Source: Alligator mississippiensis
Taxonomy: Eukaryota; Chordata; Crocodylia; Alligatoridae
Direction: 5' to 3'
Length of the DNA stretch: 64,000 bases
NCBI RefSeq assembly: GCF_030867095.1
Contig: NC_081824.1
Span: 238,044,719 to 238,108,718 of the forward strand
Every line of letters starts with the position of its first letter. Positions within the stretch are counted from its first letter, which is position 1. The translations under genes and the position numbers were made by a program. The notes under the pieces were generated by a model. That model did no database searches. It was not told the origin of the DNA and worked only from the letters and a program-made list of their open reading frames with translations. Positions 45,014-55,423 of this stretch are shown here, piece after piece.

Positions 45014-47017
45014 GTGGTCATGCCAGAAGATAGGTTGCAGATACAGACGGACCTGGAAAGGCTAGAGAGTTGGGACGACCAGAACCAGAGGAAGTTCAGT
45101 ATTCAGAAGTGTAAAGTGCTCCATCTGGGGGCAGACAATCCCCACCATACCTGCAGCCTCCGTGGTGACAATTTGACTTGCACCACAGCCAAAAGGGACC
45201 TAGGGGAAGTAATCAACCATTGCGTGAACGTGAGCCGGCAGTGCGATGCTGTGGCAAGCAGGGCAAACAACAAGCTGGCATGCGTTAACTGTTACATCTC
45301 ATGCAAAACTAAGGAAGTGCTACTCCCACCATACTCTGCACTGGTGAGACTGCAGCTGGAGTACTACGTCCAATTCTGGGTGCTGCACTTCAAGTATGTG
45401 GAAAAACTTGAGAGGGTCCGAAGAAGAGCCACCTGTATGATCAGGGACTTGCAAAACAAGGAGACATACGAGGAGAGGCTGAGGGAGTTGGGCCTCTTCA
45501 GCCTAGAGAAGAGAAGGCTGAGAGGGGATTTGGTAGTGGTTTTGGAAGAACTGGATGCCTTTAAATCGGCAGGCCTGGATGGGCTCCATCCGAGCGTGCT
45601 GAAGGCACTGGCCGACATCATTGCAGAGCCACTGGCAGGAATATTCGAACGCTCGTGGTGCACGGGCCAAGTCCCAGAGGACTGGAAAAGGGCTAACGTG
45701 GTCCCCATTTTCAAGAAGGGGAGGAAGGAGGACCCGGGCAACTATAGGCCAGTCAGTCTCACCTACATCCTTGGTAAAGTCTTTGAAAAAATTATCAAGG
45801 CTCACATTTGTGAGAGCCTGGCAGGGCAAATTATGCTGAGGGGAAACCAGCACGGGTTTGTGGCGGGCAGATCGTGCCTGACCAATCTAGTCTCTTTCTA
45901 TGACCAGGTTACGAAACGCCTGGACACAGGAGGAGGGGTGGATGTCGTATACTTAGACTTCAGGAAGGCCTTCGATACGATATCCCACCCCATACTGGTG
46001 AACAAGCTAAGAGGCTGTGATGTGGATGACTGCACAGTCCGGTGGGTGGCGAATTGGCTAGAGGGTTGCACCCAAAGAGTCGTGGTGGATGGGTCGGTCT
46101 CGACCTGGAAGGGTGTGGGCAGTGGGGTCCCGCAGGGCTCGGTCCTTGGACCGATACTCTTTAATGTCTTCATCAGCAACTTGGACGAGGGAGTCAAATG
46201 TACTCTGTCCAAGTTTGCAGATGACGCAAAGCTATGGGGAGAAGTGGACACGCCGGAGGGCAGGGAACAGCTGCAGGCAGACCTGGATAGGTTGGACAAG
46301 TGGGCAGATAACAACAGGATGCAGTTCAACGAGGAGAAATGCAAAGTGCTGCACCTAGGGAGGAAAAATGTCCAGCACACCTACAGCCTAGGGAATGACC
46401 TGCTGGGTGGCACAGAGGTGGAAAGGGATCTTGGAGTCCTAGTGGACTCCAAGATGAACATGAGCCGGCAGTGTGACAAAGCCATCAGAAAAGCCAATGG
46501 CACTTTATCGTGCATCAGCAGATGCATGATGAATAGGTCCAGGGAGGTGATACTTCCCCTCTATCGGGCGCTGGTCAGACCGCAGTTGGAGTACTGCGTG
46601 CAATTCTGGGCGCCACACTTCAAGAAGGATGCGGATAACCTGGAGAGGGTCCAGAGAAGGGCAACTCGTATAGTTAAGGGCCTGCAGACCAAGCCCTACG
46701 AGGAGAGACTAGAGAAACTGGACCTTTTCAACCTCCGCAAGAGAAGGTTGAGAGGCGACCTTGTGGCTGCCTTTAAGTTCATCACGGGGGCACAGAAGGG
46801 AATTGGTGAGTATTTATTCACCAAGGCGCCCCCGGGGGTTACAAGAAACAATGGCCACAAGCTAGCAGAGAGCAGATTTAGATTGGACATTAGGAAGAAC
46901 TTCTTCACAGTTCGAGTGGCCAAGGTCTGGAACGGGCTCCCAAGGGAGGTGGTGCTCTCCCCCACCCTGGGGGTCTTCAAGAGGAGGTTAGATGAGTATC
47001 TAGCTGGGGTCATCTAG
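45014..47017 (+). CDS. Chimeric 667-codon CR1 reading frame (nested insertion, in frame)
   Basis: Residues 1 to about 175 are the C-terminal RT region of the older CR1 (KCKVLHLGADN, SRQCDAVASRANNK, RVRRRATCMIRDLQN, RRLRGDLVV). From about residue 176 (LEELDAFKSAGLDGLHPSVL) the frame is the RT of the younger CR1 through to its natural stop (RRLDEYLAGVI). The join happens to keep frame, giving one long frame in which the C-terminal domain precedes a whole RT core. I know of no reason for it to be expressed as a protein; it lies in KPNA1 intron 6 in the sense direction. The Met at 45,014 has no known role. Confidence 0.6.
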   Translation: MVMPEDRLQIQTDLERLESWDDQNQRKFSIQKCKVLHLGADNPHHTCSLRGDNLTCTTAKRDLGEVINHCVNVSRQCDAVASRANNKLACVNCYISCKTKEVLLPPYSALVRLQLEYYVQFWVLHFKYVEKLERVRRRATCMIRDLQNKETYEERLRELGLFSLEKRRLRGDLVVVLEELDAFKSAGLDGLHPSVLKALADIIAEPLAGIFERSWCTGQVPEDWKRANVVPIFKKGRKEDPGNYRPVSLTYILGKVFEKIIKAHICESLAGQIMLRGNQHGFVAGRSCLTNLVSFYDQVTKRLDTGGGVDVVYLDFRKAFDTISHPILVNKLRGCDVDDCTVRWVANWLEGCTQRVVVDGSVSTWKGVGSGVPQGSVLGPILFNVFISNLDEGVKCTLSKFADDAKLWGEVDTPEGREQLQADLDRLDKWADNNRMQFNEEKCKVLHLGRKNVQHTYSLGNDLLGGTEVERDLGVLVDSKMNMSRQCDKAIRKANGTLSCISRCMMNRSREVILPLYRALVRPQLEYCVQFWAPHFKKDADNLERVQRRATRIVKGLQTKPYEERLEKLDLFNLRKRRLRGDLVAAFKFITGAQKGIGEYLFTKAPPGVTRNNGHKLAESRFRLDIRKNFFTVRVAKVWNGLPREVVLSPTLGVFKRRLDEYLAGVI

Positions 47018-47107
47018 ACCCAGCACTCTTTCCTGCTTATGCAGGGGGTCGGACTCGATGATCTATTGAGGTCCCTTCCGACCCTAGCATCTATGAATCT
47101 ATGAATC
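45541..47107 (+). mobile_element. Younger CR1 LINE, 5'-truncated, open RT frame
   Basis: Begins TTGGAAGAACTGGATGCC and ends at two TCTATGAA-type octamers (47,090-47,107). Open throughout to the stop at 47,015-47,017. It encodes RT fingers and palm with VVYLDFRKAFDTISHPILVN (motif A), [17 protein letters not shown] (motif B), SKFADDAKLWGEVDTPEG (motif C, FADD intact), and the usual C-terminus APPGVTRNNGHKLAESRF. The endonuclease domain and ORF1 are missing, so it cannot move on its own. Near-identical by eye to the minus-strand copy at 48.4-50.6 kb. Confidence 0.92.
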
Positions 47108-47424
47108 AGGGGAGTAGATCAAGAACTTGGTGAACAGCTGTTCACCAGAGCACCCCTGGAGAAACCAGGAGCAATGGATACAAACTCCTGGAAGGCTGTT
47201 TCAGGCTCAATTCCAGGAAAAAACTCCTTCACAGTCAGGGTGTCCAGACTGTGGAATAAACTCCCTCCAGTGGTGGTACAGTCACCTACCCTGGAAATCT
47301 TAAAACTAGACTGGACGGTCACCTCGCTGAGGTCACTTGACCCCAGTTGTCTTTTCCTGCCTAATTCAGAGTGACTGGACCCGGTGATCTTCAAGGTCCC
47401 TTCCAGCCCCTAACAATCTATGAA

Positions 47425-48074
47425 TTATGTGGCCACAATTTCATAATTTTTGGGTTCCCATGTGAGACATTTAGTTGCAGAACTGCTGCATACCTGCAGT
47501 GGCAATTAAACGCATTGTATTGATGCTTTGAACAAAGAAAATGCTGCTAACATGTCAGGTACTCATAAAAATCTGATCATTGACAACTCATGCTGAGCTT
47601 TCAAAATGAGATTTGTCCATTTTGGTCATGACCTTATCCTATCTTACAGAGATATTGTGGCGCTAAATATATTATTTTTTATGAGCTATTTGTAGTAAGA
47701 TGATAGCACAATAGCAGAACTCATGAGGAAACAGCTAATTTCATATTCAATGCAGGTTTTAGATGGCATACAGTGAGTTAGGCCTACGGCTGCACTTTGA
47801 GGCTTAAAATAGAAATACCTCAACAATTCATCCTTTCTGGATGCTGACTGCTGCAGGAGGGAGTCCCCTGGAGAAAAATTGCTAACAAAATTCTGTACTT
47901 GACAGGGCTCTCCAAATTCCAGGCTGGGGGGGACCATGTTCCCCATGGGCTGCGATAGCAGCTGCCTTAGGAAGTTGCAGGCCCCCGTAAGGCTGCATGC
48001 CTCATGAGCCTTCCTCCACTCCCTGCTGCACTGTGCATCCCTGGCTCACCCTTGGCTTCCTATGCTGCTGCACT
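47425..48074. other. Intron 6 stretch between the two CR1 nests
   Basis: AT-rich to 47,880, then a GC-richer segment of unknown origin. With 47,108-47,424 it forms the 1.3-kb spacer of the inverted young-CR1 pair. Confidence 0.45.
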
Positions 48075-48422
48075 GCCCCTCCTTAGGACTGAAGTCACAT
48101 CTAGTCCAATCCCCTGCTCAAAGCAGGACAATCCTCAACTATGTCATCTCAGCCAAGACTTTGTCTAGCCAGGTCTCAAAATCCTCCAAGGATGGAGATT
48201 CCACAGCCTCTCTGGATAACCTGTTCCTGTGCTTTACTACCCTCCTCATGAGAGAGTTGTGCCTAATATCCAACCTAAACTTCCCTTGTTACAATGTGAG
48301 ACCACTGTTCCTTGTTCTCTCATCTGCCACCCCTCAGAACAGTCCCTTTTGTAACCACCCTTCAGGCAGTTGAAGGCTGCAATTAAATCAGTCTTCTCTT
48401 CTCCAGACTAATTAAGCCCAGT

Positions 48423-50633
48423 TCATAGATTCATAGATGTTAGGGTCAGAAGGGACCTCAATAGATCATTGAGTCCGACCCCCTGCATAGGCAGGAAAGA
48501 GTGCTGGGTCTAGATGACCCCAGCTAGATGCTTATCTAACCTCCTCTTGAAGACCCCCAGGGTAGGGGAGAGCACCACCTCCCTTGGGAGCCCATTCCAG
48601 ACCTTGGCCACTCGAACTGTGAAGAAGTTCCTCCTAATGTCCAATCTAAATCTGCTCTCTGCTAGCTTGTGGCCATTATTTCTTGTAACCCCCGGGGGCG
48701 CCTTGGTAAATAAAACCTCACCAATTCCCTTCTGTGCCCCCATGATGAACTTATAGGCAGCCACAAGGTCGCCTCTCAACCTTCTCTTCAAGAGGCTGAA
48801 AAGGTCCAGTTTCTCTAGTCTCTCCTTGTAGGGCTTGGTCTGCAGGTCCTTAACCATACGAGTGGCCCTTCCCTGGACCCTCTCCAGGTTATCTGCATCC
48901 CTCTTGAAGTGTGGCGCCCAGAATTGCACGCAGTACTCCAACTGCGGTCTGACCAGCGCCCGATAGAGGGGAAGTATCACCTCCTTGGATCTATTCTTCA
49001 TGCATCTGCTGATGCGCGATAAAGTGCCATTAGCTTTTCTGATGCCTTCATCACACTGCCGACTCATGTTCATCTTGGAGTCCACTAGGACTCCAAGATC
49101 CCTTTCCACTTCTGTGCCACCCAGCAGGTCATTCCCTAGGCTGTAGGTGTGCTGGACATTTTTCCTCCCTAGGTGCAGCACTTTGCATTTCTCCTTGTTG
49201 AATTTCATTCTGTTGTTTTCTGCCCACTTGTCCAACCTATCCAGGTCTGCCTGCAGCTGTTCCCTGCCCTCCGGCGTGTCCACTTCTCCCCATAGCTTTG
49301 TGTCATCTGCAAACTTGGACAGAGTACATTTGACTCCCTCGTCCAAGTTGCTGATGAAGACATTAAAGAGTATCGGTCCAAGGACCGAGCCCTGCGGGAC
49401 CCCACTGCCCACACCCTTCCAGGTCGAAAGTGACCCGTCCATCACGACTCTCTGGGTGCGACCCTCCAGCCAGTTCGCCACCCACCGGACTGTGTAGTCA
49501 TCCAAGTCACAGCCTCTTAACTTGTTCACCAGTATGGGGTGGGATACCGTATCGAAGGCCTTCCTGAAGTCTAAGTATATGACATCCACCCCTCCTCCTG
49601 TGTCCAGGCGTTTTGTAACCTGGTCATAAAAAGAGACTAGATTAGTCAGGCACGATCTGCTGCTACGAACCCGTGCTGGTTTCCCCTCAGCATAATTTAT
49701 CCTGCCGGGCTCTCACAAATGTGAGCCTTGATAATTTTTTCAAAGATTTTGCCAAGGATGGAGGTGAGACTGACTGGCCTATAGTTGCCCAGGTCCTCCT
49801 TCCTCCCCTTCTTGAAGATGGGAACCACATTGGCCCTTTTCCAGTCCTCTGGGACTTGGCCCGTACGCCACGAGCGTTCAAATATTCCCGCCAGTGGCTG
49901 TGCAATGACGTCAGCCAGTGCCTTCAGCACCCTCGGATGGAGCTCATCCGGGCCTGCCGACTTAAAGGCATCTAGTTCTTCCAAGTGACACTGCACCATT
50001 TCAGGGTCTACGCATGGTAGTCTGGCGCCTTGCTGCTGCCTCTCTACAGTCCCAGTGAGAGACTTGTCGTGCCCCTCACTTAGGAACACTGAGGCAAAGA
50101 ACTCGTTGAGGAGTTCAGCCTTGTCCCCCCTGTCTGTCACCAATTGCTTCTGCCCATTTAGTAGGGGTCCTATTCTTCCCTGGGCCTTCCTTTTACTCCC
50201 TATATATCTAAAAAACAATTTCTTGTTGTCCTTTACTTGGTATGCCATCCTCAGCTCCATGGTAGCTTTGGCCCGTCTAACTGCCTCCCTACAATCGCGA
50301 GCAGAGGAGTTATATTCATCTTTGGTGATCTCTCCCTGTTTCCACTTTTTATGTGCTCCCCTTTTGGCCCTTAGGCTGCCCTGGATTTCTCTGGTCAGCC
50401 AAGGAATCCTCCTGGCCCCTTTCCCTCTTTTTCCTTGCATCGGGATCGTCTCGCTTTGTGCTCGAAGGATTGTTTCCTTAAGGCACAGCCACCCTTCTTG
50501 GGCTCCCATCACTTCAGTTCCTTCAGTCTCTTCTAAGAAGTCATGTGTCCCAGCCCCCTCACCATTTTCATTGGCCCCCTGGACACACTCCAGTTTGACC
50601 ACAACCTTTTTGTAGGTGACCAAAACTGGCCTC
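48423..50633 (-). mobile_element. Younger CR1 LINE inserted in the older one
   Basis: The 3' tail at 48,423 reads TTCATAGATTCATAGATG. The 2.2-kb body covers the end of the endonuclease-RT linker and the whole RT. It is split into frames 50,665-49,697 and 49,589-48,510 by two lesions seen against the 45.5-kb copy. One is CAA to TAA (+ strand tta at 49,697-49,699). The other is a one-base loss near 49,660 in the GGCGGGCAG context. Catalytic VIYLDFRKAFDTVSHPILVN and KFADDTKLWG are intact. Confidence 0.9.
48510..49589 (-). pseudogene. CR1 ORF2, catalytic RT and C-terminus
   Basis: A 359-codon frame from MDVIYLDFRKAFDTVSHPIL to RRLDKHLAGVI. It has motif [18 protein letters not shown] (B) and SKFADDTKLWGEV (C). 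It is separated from the preceding frame by the stop and indel above. Confidence 0.88.
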
Positions 50634-50665
50634 AGTGCTCCTGCTAATGCAGCCCAGTGTGCCAT
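49697..50665 (-). pseudogene. CR1 ORF2, linker and RT fingers, first Met borrowed from host element
   Basis: A 322-codon frame. Its first dozen residues (MAHWAALAGAL) are encoded by the older CR1 and the rest by the younger. It contains KGARRIPWLTREIQGSLRAK, AYQVKDNKKLFFRYIGSKRK, RTGQVPEDWKRANVVPIFKK and NYRPVSLTSILGKIFEKIIK. It ends at a premature TAA. Confidence 0.85.
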
Positions 50666-51950
50666 TAGCTTTTTTATACTCAGTTTATTGTCACTGTAAC
50701 CCCCGGGTCCTTTTCTGCAGAGCTGCTACTTAGCTATTCAGTCCCCAGCCTGTACCCTGCATAAGGTTGTTCCGTCCTACGTGCAGGACTTCGCACTTGT
50801 CCTTATAGAGCCCCATGAGATTTCTACCCTCCAGCGTATCTACTACTCCCCCCAGCTTGGTGTCATCTGCACACATGCTGAGGATGTACTCCAACCCATC
50901 TTCCAGATCACTGATGAAGGTATTGAATAAAAACAGCCCCAGAACCGACCCTTGAGGCACTCAATTTAATATTGACTGCCAACGAGACATCAAGCCAGCG
51001 ATTACTACCCTTTGAGGGTGACGATCCAGCCACTTTTTTCTAACCACCTTACACCATTCGTGAAACCTGTATTTCCTTAGTTTGCTTGCAAGAGTGTTGT
51101 GGGAGACCATATCAAAAGCCTTGCTAAAGTCAAGATGCAGCACATCAACTGCTTTTCCTGCATCCATGAACCCAGTCTGTCATCGTGGAAGGCAATCAGG
51201 TTGGCGAGGCAAGACTTGCCCTTGGTGAATCCATGCTGGCTATTCCTAATCACCCTTTTCTCCAAGTGCTTAGAAATGGATTCCTTGAGGATCTGCTCCA
51301 TGACTCTTCTAGGGACTGAGGTGAGGCTCACCAGTCTGTAGTTCTCCAGATCCTCCTCCTTCCCTTTCTTCAAGATGGGCACTAGATTTGTCCTTTTCCT
51401 ATCTTCCAGGACATTTCCTGGCCACCATGAGTTTTCAAAGAAAATGGCCAGTGACTCTGCAACCACATTTCTCAATTCTCTCAGCCCCCTTGGGGACATC
51501 ACATCCAGCTCATGGGCTTGTACATGTCCAGCTTTCTAAACAGTCCCTAACATGTTATTTTGCCACCATCAGCTGGTCATCTTTTCCCTAAAGTGTGCTG
51601 CCAGGCACAGTGTCTAGGAGCTGACTTTGCCTGTGAAGACTGAGCTAAGGCACTGAGTATGTCAGCCTTTTCCACATCATCTGTCACTAAATCTTCCTCT
51701 TGTTGCTGACTTACTTGTAGAAACCCTTCTTGTTGTTCTTCCCTTGCTAGCTACACCTGCAGTTACACTTTGGCCTTTGATATTTCATCCCTGCATGCCC
51801 AAATAATACTCTTATACTTCTCCCTAGTCGTTTGTCCAAATTTCCACTTCTTGCAAGCTTTTTTTTTTTCATGTGTTACCAGATTGAGGAGTTCCCTGCT
51901 AAGCTAAGCTGGTCTCCTGCCCTATTTGCTAGTCTTCCTCCCTTTATATA

Positions 51951-52673
51951 AATGATATATATATATATATTACTTTTATTGACCTTTGCAGGGAGATAAT
52001 GTCAAGCTTAACATATTCTGACTAATATAGTTTACTGATTACGTCTGATGTCAGTCTTTCCTTAATTTTCTATGGGAATTAAGGTCAGGATGTTATTCTG
52101 TAATTGTTACAGTTATCCATTCCTTCCCTTTTGGTGCCCATTTCTTCCCTTTTTGTGCCCTAATCAAGTTATGGCAGCTGTCCAGTCCCCAGTGTTTTAA
52201 GAGTGAAAGGTAAACTGGAGTACCTTATCCACAGGTTCTTTTACTTACTGCGTAGTAAGAGCAGGCATGGCAGAACTGTAAACTTTGTGGGGTTGGGAGT
52301 TTGAATATTGATTTCCCCTTCCATTTGTGTTCATCACATGCTCCTGTTTCTTGACTTCTTTTACCACATTTCTTAATTTGGTATGAAGAGGATTCTTGTT
52401 TATGTGGCTGTTAATAAATTCTGTTGTTGACCCCATTTGGCCTGCTCCCCACCATGTGACAATATCCCTTTGTGGGTGTTCCTAGTCGAGCCATCCAGTG
52501 AGCCTGGCTGTGTATATGTACCTCAGAAGGAGGAATCTTTCCCTCCCATATAAATCAACTAAGAATCTAAGAATTATCATGGAGCATCTAGCTCTTACTA
52601 CAGTATGCACATGCAGGAAAACTTTATTGGATCATGAGAATAAAAGCAGGTATTTTTTTTTATTTCTTTACAG
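51951..52673. other. End of intron 6 with a (TA)n run
   Basis: A TA dinucleotide run at 51,955-51,971, then AT-rich DNA to the exon 7 acceptor. No gene. Confidence 0.5.
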
Positions 52674-52762
52674 GCAGTATGGGCTCTTGGCAATATTGCT
52701 GGAGACAGCACCATGTGTAGAGATTATGTGTTGGACTGCAACATCCTACCCCCTTTACTGCA
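52674..52762 (+). CDS. KPNA1: KPNA1 exon 7
   Basis: This exon encodes residues 189-217 plus two bases of codon 218. The acceptor is TTACAG|GCAGTA and the donor CTGCA|GTAAGT (phase 2). It carries [10 protein letters not shown], the second WxxxN step (W191, N195), then [15 protein letters not shown]. It is flanked on both sides by CR1 sequences in opposite orientation, minus in intron 6 and plus in intron 7, an arrangement that can favour back-splicing (inference). Confidence 0.97.
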
Positions 52763-53738
52763 GTAAGTATGTTTTGAGAAGTGTAGTCTGTTTTGCTGAA
52801 GTCTGATGAGACTGAAACTGAACTCCAGGATAGCCAGACATGTCAAAACAGTGTGTGTTATGTGCAACTGTGAAACTGAGTCACAAATTCAGCACAGATG
52901 AGAGCTACTGCTTATACCTTATATGACAGCCTAATAAGCAGAACTTATTTATCACTGACAGTGGAATGGGTAAATTCACTTTTAATTGTCTCTTACTGCT
53001 GTGTAGGAAAGTTTTATGTAAACACTTCCCCAGCAGCACAAACAGCACAGATCAGGTTCTTCTCATCCTGTATTCACAATGCTGGTTTCCCGATTTGTTG
53101 TTAGCGGGGCTTGTATATGAGGAGAAACTACTGAAGGAAAGATATGTCAGAGGTGAGTCTGTATTTGGTTCTGAAAGTAGTGAAGTCTGTGGCCAGTTTT
53201 CTCTGTGAAAGTGAGTTCTGGGCAGTAGATCCAGCTCCTGTGAATGTTCTGTGCTTGTGGAGTTTTCTGTACTGGTCATTATTTTGGAATGTAACTGTTC
53301 TGAGAGCATGGGTTCAGAGGGTGTGTAGCTGATGAAGGACTTTGACTATCAGGAGTGAGAGCTGAAACTAAATTCTCAATTCAGTGGACAGCTAGCACAC
53401 AGAATGGCACATTGAGGAAATGTGGTTTTTTGCTCAATACAGGGAGGTGTACTGTGTATCAGCTGGAAATTTCCAGAGTTTGTTGCTTCATTCTTACTTT
53501 GTTCTTAATTTTTACATAGCGTTGAATATTTAGGGGTGGGGGAGCCCTTCTGTGTCTGATAGCAAAGTCACTTTTACCCTAAAGTGTGACTATTCCTTAG
53601 CGTGCTCTTGCTTCCCTGTCTCTTTAGACTCTGCTTCTCTTGGCTAAACTGTATTTTGTCATGAGCAAAATGAGAGTTCCTACATTGGCTTTCATGAGAG
53701 TATTGGTATTTAACATGAGTAGAGCTAAGGGCCTAGAC
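52763..53738. other. Start of intron 7, no recognisable features
   Basis: Unique-looking intronic DNA. Short frames have no recognisable domain. Confidence 0.5.
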
Positions 53739-54285
53739 TAGGGGTGGGCAGTTATTTGGGCCTGAGGGCCACAATGGGGAGCTTTGAGCTGTTGTGGGCT
53801 GGGTCAGCACCTCCCCACCCGCAGCAGCTCACCAAAACTCCTTGTGGGGGGCTGTGGTGGGGGTAGGGAACAGTGTTCAGGAACAGGAGGGGCAAGCGAG
53901 GTTGGAATCATGAGGCCAGATCCCTGGGTGGTGACCACACCAGGCCGGGCCCTGGGACCTACTCCCTATGTGACCCTACCCTCTGGGAAGGGGTGTGGGA
54001 GAGGGTGTTGCCTGGATGCTAGGTCCTGGGAGTCTGCCATGGATGGAGGGGAGATAAGGAGCAGTAGGCGCTGCTGGAGGCAGGGGAAGCAGAACAGCAC
54101 CTGGCTGCAGCCAAACTGAAAGCTGCGTATGCTGGCTAGGGCTGGGGTTGGGACTAGGCCATGAACGCCAACAGAAGCCAGGCAGGGCTTAGCCCTATGC
54201 CAAGTGCCACGGGGGCAGCTGCAGGCCAGATCCAGTCACTTGGTGGGCCAGATTCAGCCCGCTGGCCATACTTTGCCCAGCCTTG
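53739..54285. mobile_element. hAT-type foldback element with 8-bp duplication
   Basis: The left end is TAGGGGTGGGCA and the right end complements to CAAGGCTGGGCAAAG. Flanks are GCCTAGAC (left) and GCCTAGAT (right), 7 of 8 alike. The interior is G-rich and non-coding. Confidence 0.82.
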
Positions 54286-54765
54286 GCCTAGATAGATTAC
54301 ACAGTTAAACTTCTGTAACATAATTGATTTTGTACTCAAGCATCTTATACCAGGACAGTAATTACTCAAGGAACTGATTGGCATGATCCCCTGGAAGGCC
54401 AGTTTGAGGGGGAGAGGAGGAGTGTAGTAGAACTGGTTGTACTTTAAAGAAATCTTACTGAGGGGGCAGGAACCAATCATCCTGATGTGCAGGACAATTA
54501 GCAAGTATGGCAAGGAACTCTTTAGTGAGCTAAAACACAAAAAGGAAGTTTACAAGTAGTAGAAACTTAGACAAACTACCAGGGAGGAGTACAAGCTTAT
54601 TTCTCGGGCATGCAGGGATGAAATATCAGGAAGGTCAAAACGCAATTAGAGTTGTAGTTAGAAAGGGACGTGAAGAATAACAAGAAGGGTTTCTACAAGT
54701 ATGTCAGCAACAAAAGGAAGATCAAGGAACGTGTGAGTCCTTACTGAATGGGGGAGACAACCTAG

Positions 54766-55423
54766 GGCATCCAGAGACATGCCCCCTGAGGCACGGCTGG
54801 CACTTTAATTAAATGCAGTTCTGAGAGCAGTGCTAATTAAAAGTCCCTGGAGCGTCACATGTATCAGCGTTCCTGTGCTGAAAAATGGCGGTGGGGCACT
54901 TTGAATTAAAGTTTGCCAAACGAGCTTTAGTTCAAAACACCCTGCTGCCATTTTTCAGTGCAGGGACACCAGGGGACCTGGTGACAGTCTATAAACTCAC
55001 TAGGGGGGACCAGAAGGGGTTGGGGGAGACCTTGTTTCCCCTAGCGCCCCCGAGATAACAAGGAATAACGGCCACAAGTTGTTGGAGAGTAGGTTTAGAT
55101 TAGACATCTGTAAGAAATACTTCACAGTTAGGGCAGCTAGGATCTGGAACCAACTTCCAAGGGAAGTGGTGCTGGCTCCTACCCTGGGGGTTTTTAAGAG
55201 GAGGCTTGATGCCTACCTGGGTGGGGTCATTTGAGCCCAGTTTTCCTCCTGCCCAGGCAGGGGGTCGGACTTGAAGATCTACAAGGTCCCTTCCGACCCT
55301 ATTTCTATGATTCTACGATACTCGTGATGCTGGAGTCTGCTGGAGTGTAGTAATTTCCATGTGCCAGCAGACTCAGTTAATTACAATGCATCAGAGCAGT
55401 CACCCTGCATGTGTATAGGAGCC
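54766..55423. mobile_element. Foldback DNA element inside the older CR1
   Basis: Flanked by CCTAG on both sides (54,761-54,765 and 55,424-55,428). The host sequence rejoins as 'caacctagtgacagatgat', which is confirmed by 'tagtgacagatgatgtgg' in the minus-strand paralogue near 51,680. The ends pair imperfectly: GGCATCCAGAGACATGC against the right-end complement GGCTCCTATACACATGC (12 of 17). It contains an internal palindrome around 54,880-54,957 and a later CR1 3' end. Confidence 0.72.
54972..55322 (+). mobile_element. CR1 LINE 3' end, innermost of three nested elements
   Basis: Starts ACCTGGTGACAGTCTATAAA and ends TTCTATGATTCTACGAT. Encodes the CR1 C-terminus ('cgcccccgagataacaaggaataacggccacaagtt', 'ctaccctgggggtttttaagagg'). 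Closest in the window to the 23.6-kb copy. Confidence 0.85.

Larger units (their letters stand above)
44985..47424 (+). mobile_element. Older CR1 LINE interrupted by a younger CR1
   Basis: The older copy runs 44,985-45,540, begins near a degenerate 'gcagatgacc' FADD region, and resumes at 47,108-47,424 with the remaining C-terminus and 3' tail (AACAATCTATGAATTATG). The gap is filled by a younger CR1 in the same orientation. The older part differs in subfamily: its tail reads CTTCAAGGTCCCTTCCAGCC against GAGGTCCCTTCCGACCCTAG in the younger. Confidence 0.85.
48075..51950 (-). mobile_element. Older CR1 LINE interrupted by a younger CR1 (minus strand)
   Basis: The 3' part is at 48,075-48,422 ('cctccaaggatggagattccacagcctctctggataacctgttcc') and the 5' part at 50,634-51,950. 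The 5' part encodes, with breaks, RKRTNLVPILKKGKEEDLEN, NSQHGFTKGKSCLANLIAF, HLDFSKAFDMVSHNT (motif A), [20 protein letters not shown] (motif B) and [12 protein letters not shown] (motif C with FADD changed to CADD). It is the same subfamily as the + strand copy at 54.4-57.1 kb. Comparison with that copy suggests that about 200 bp of the older element were lost where the younger one went in. Confidence 0.85.
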
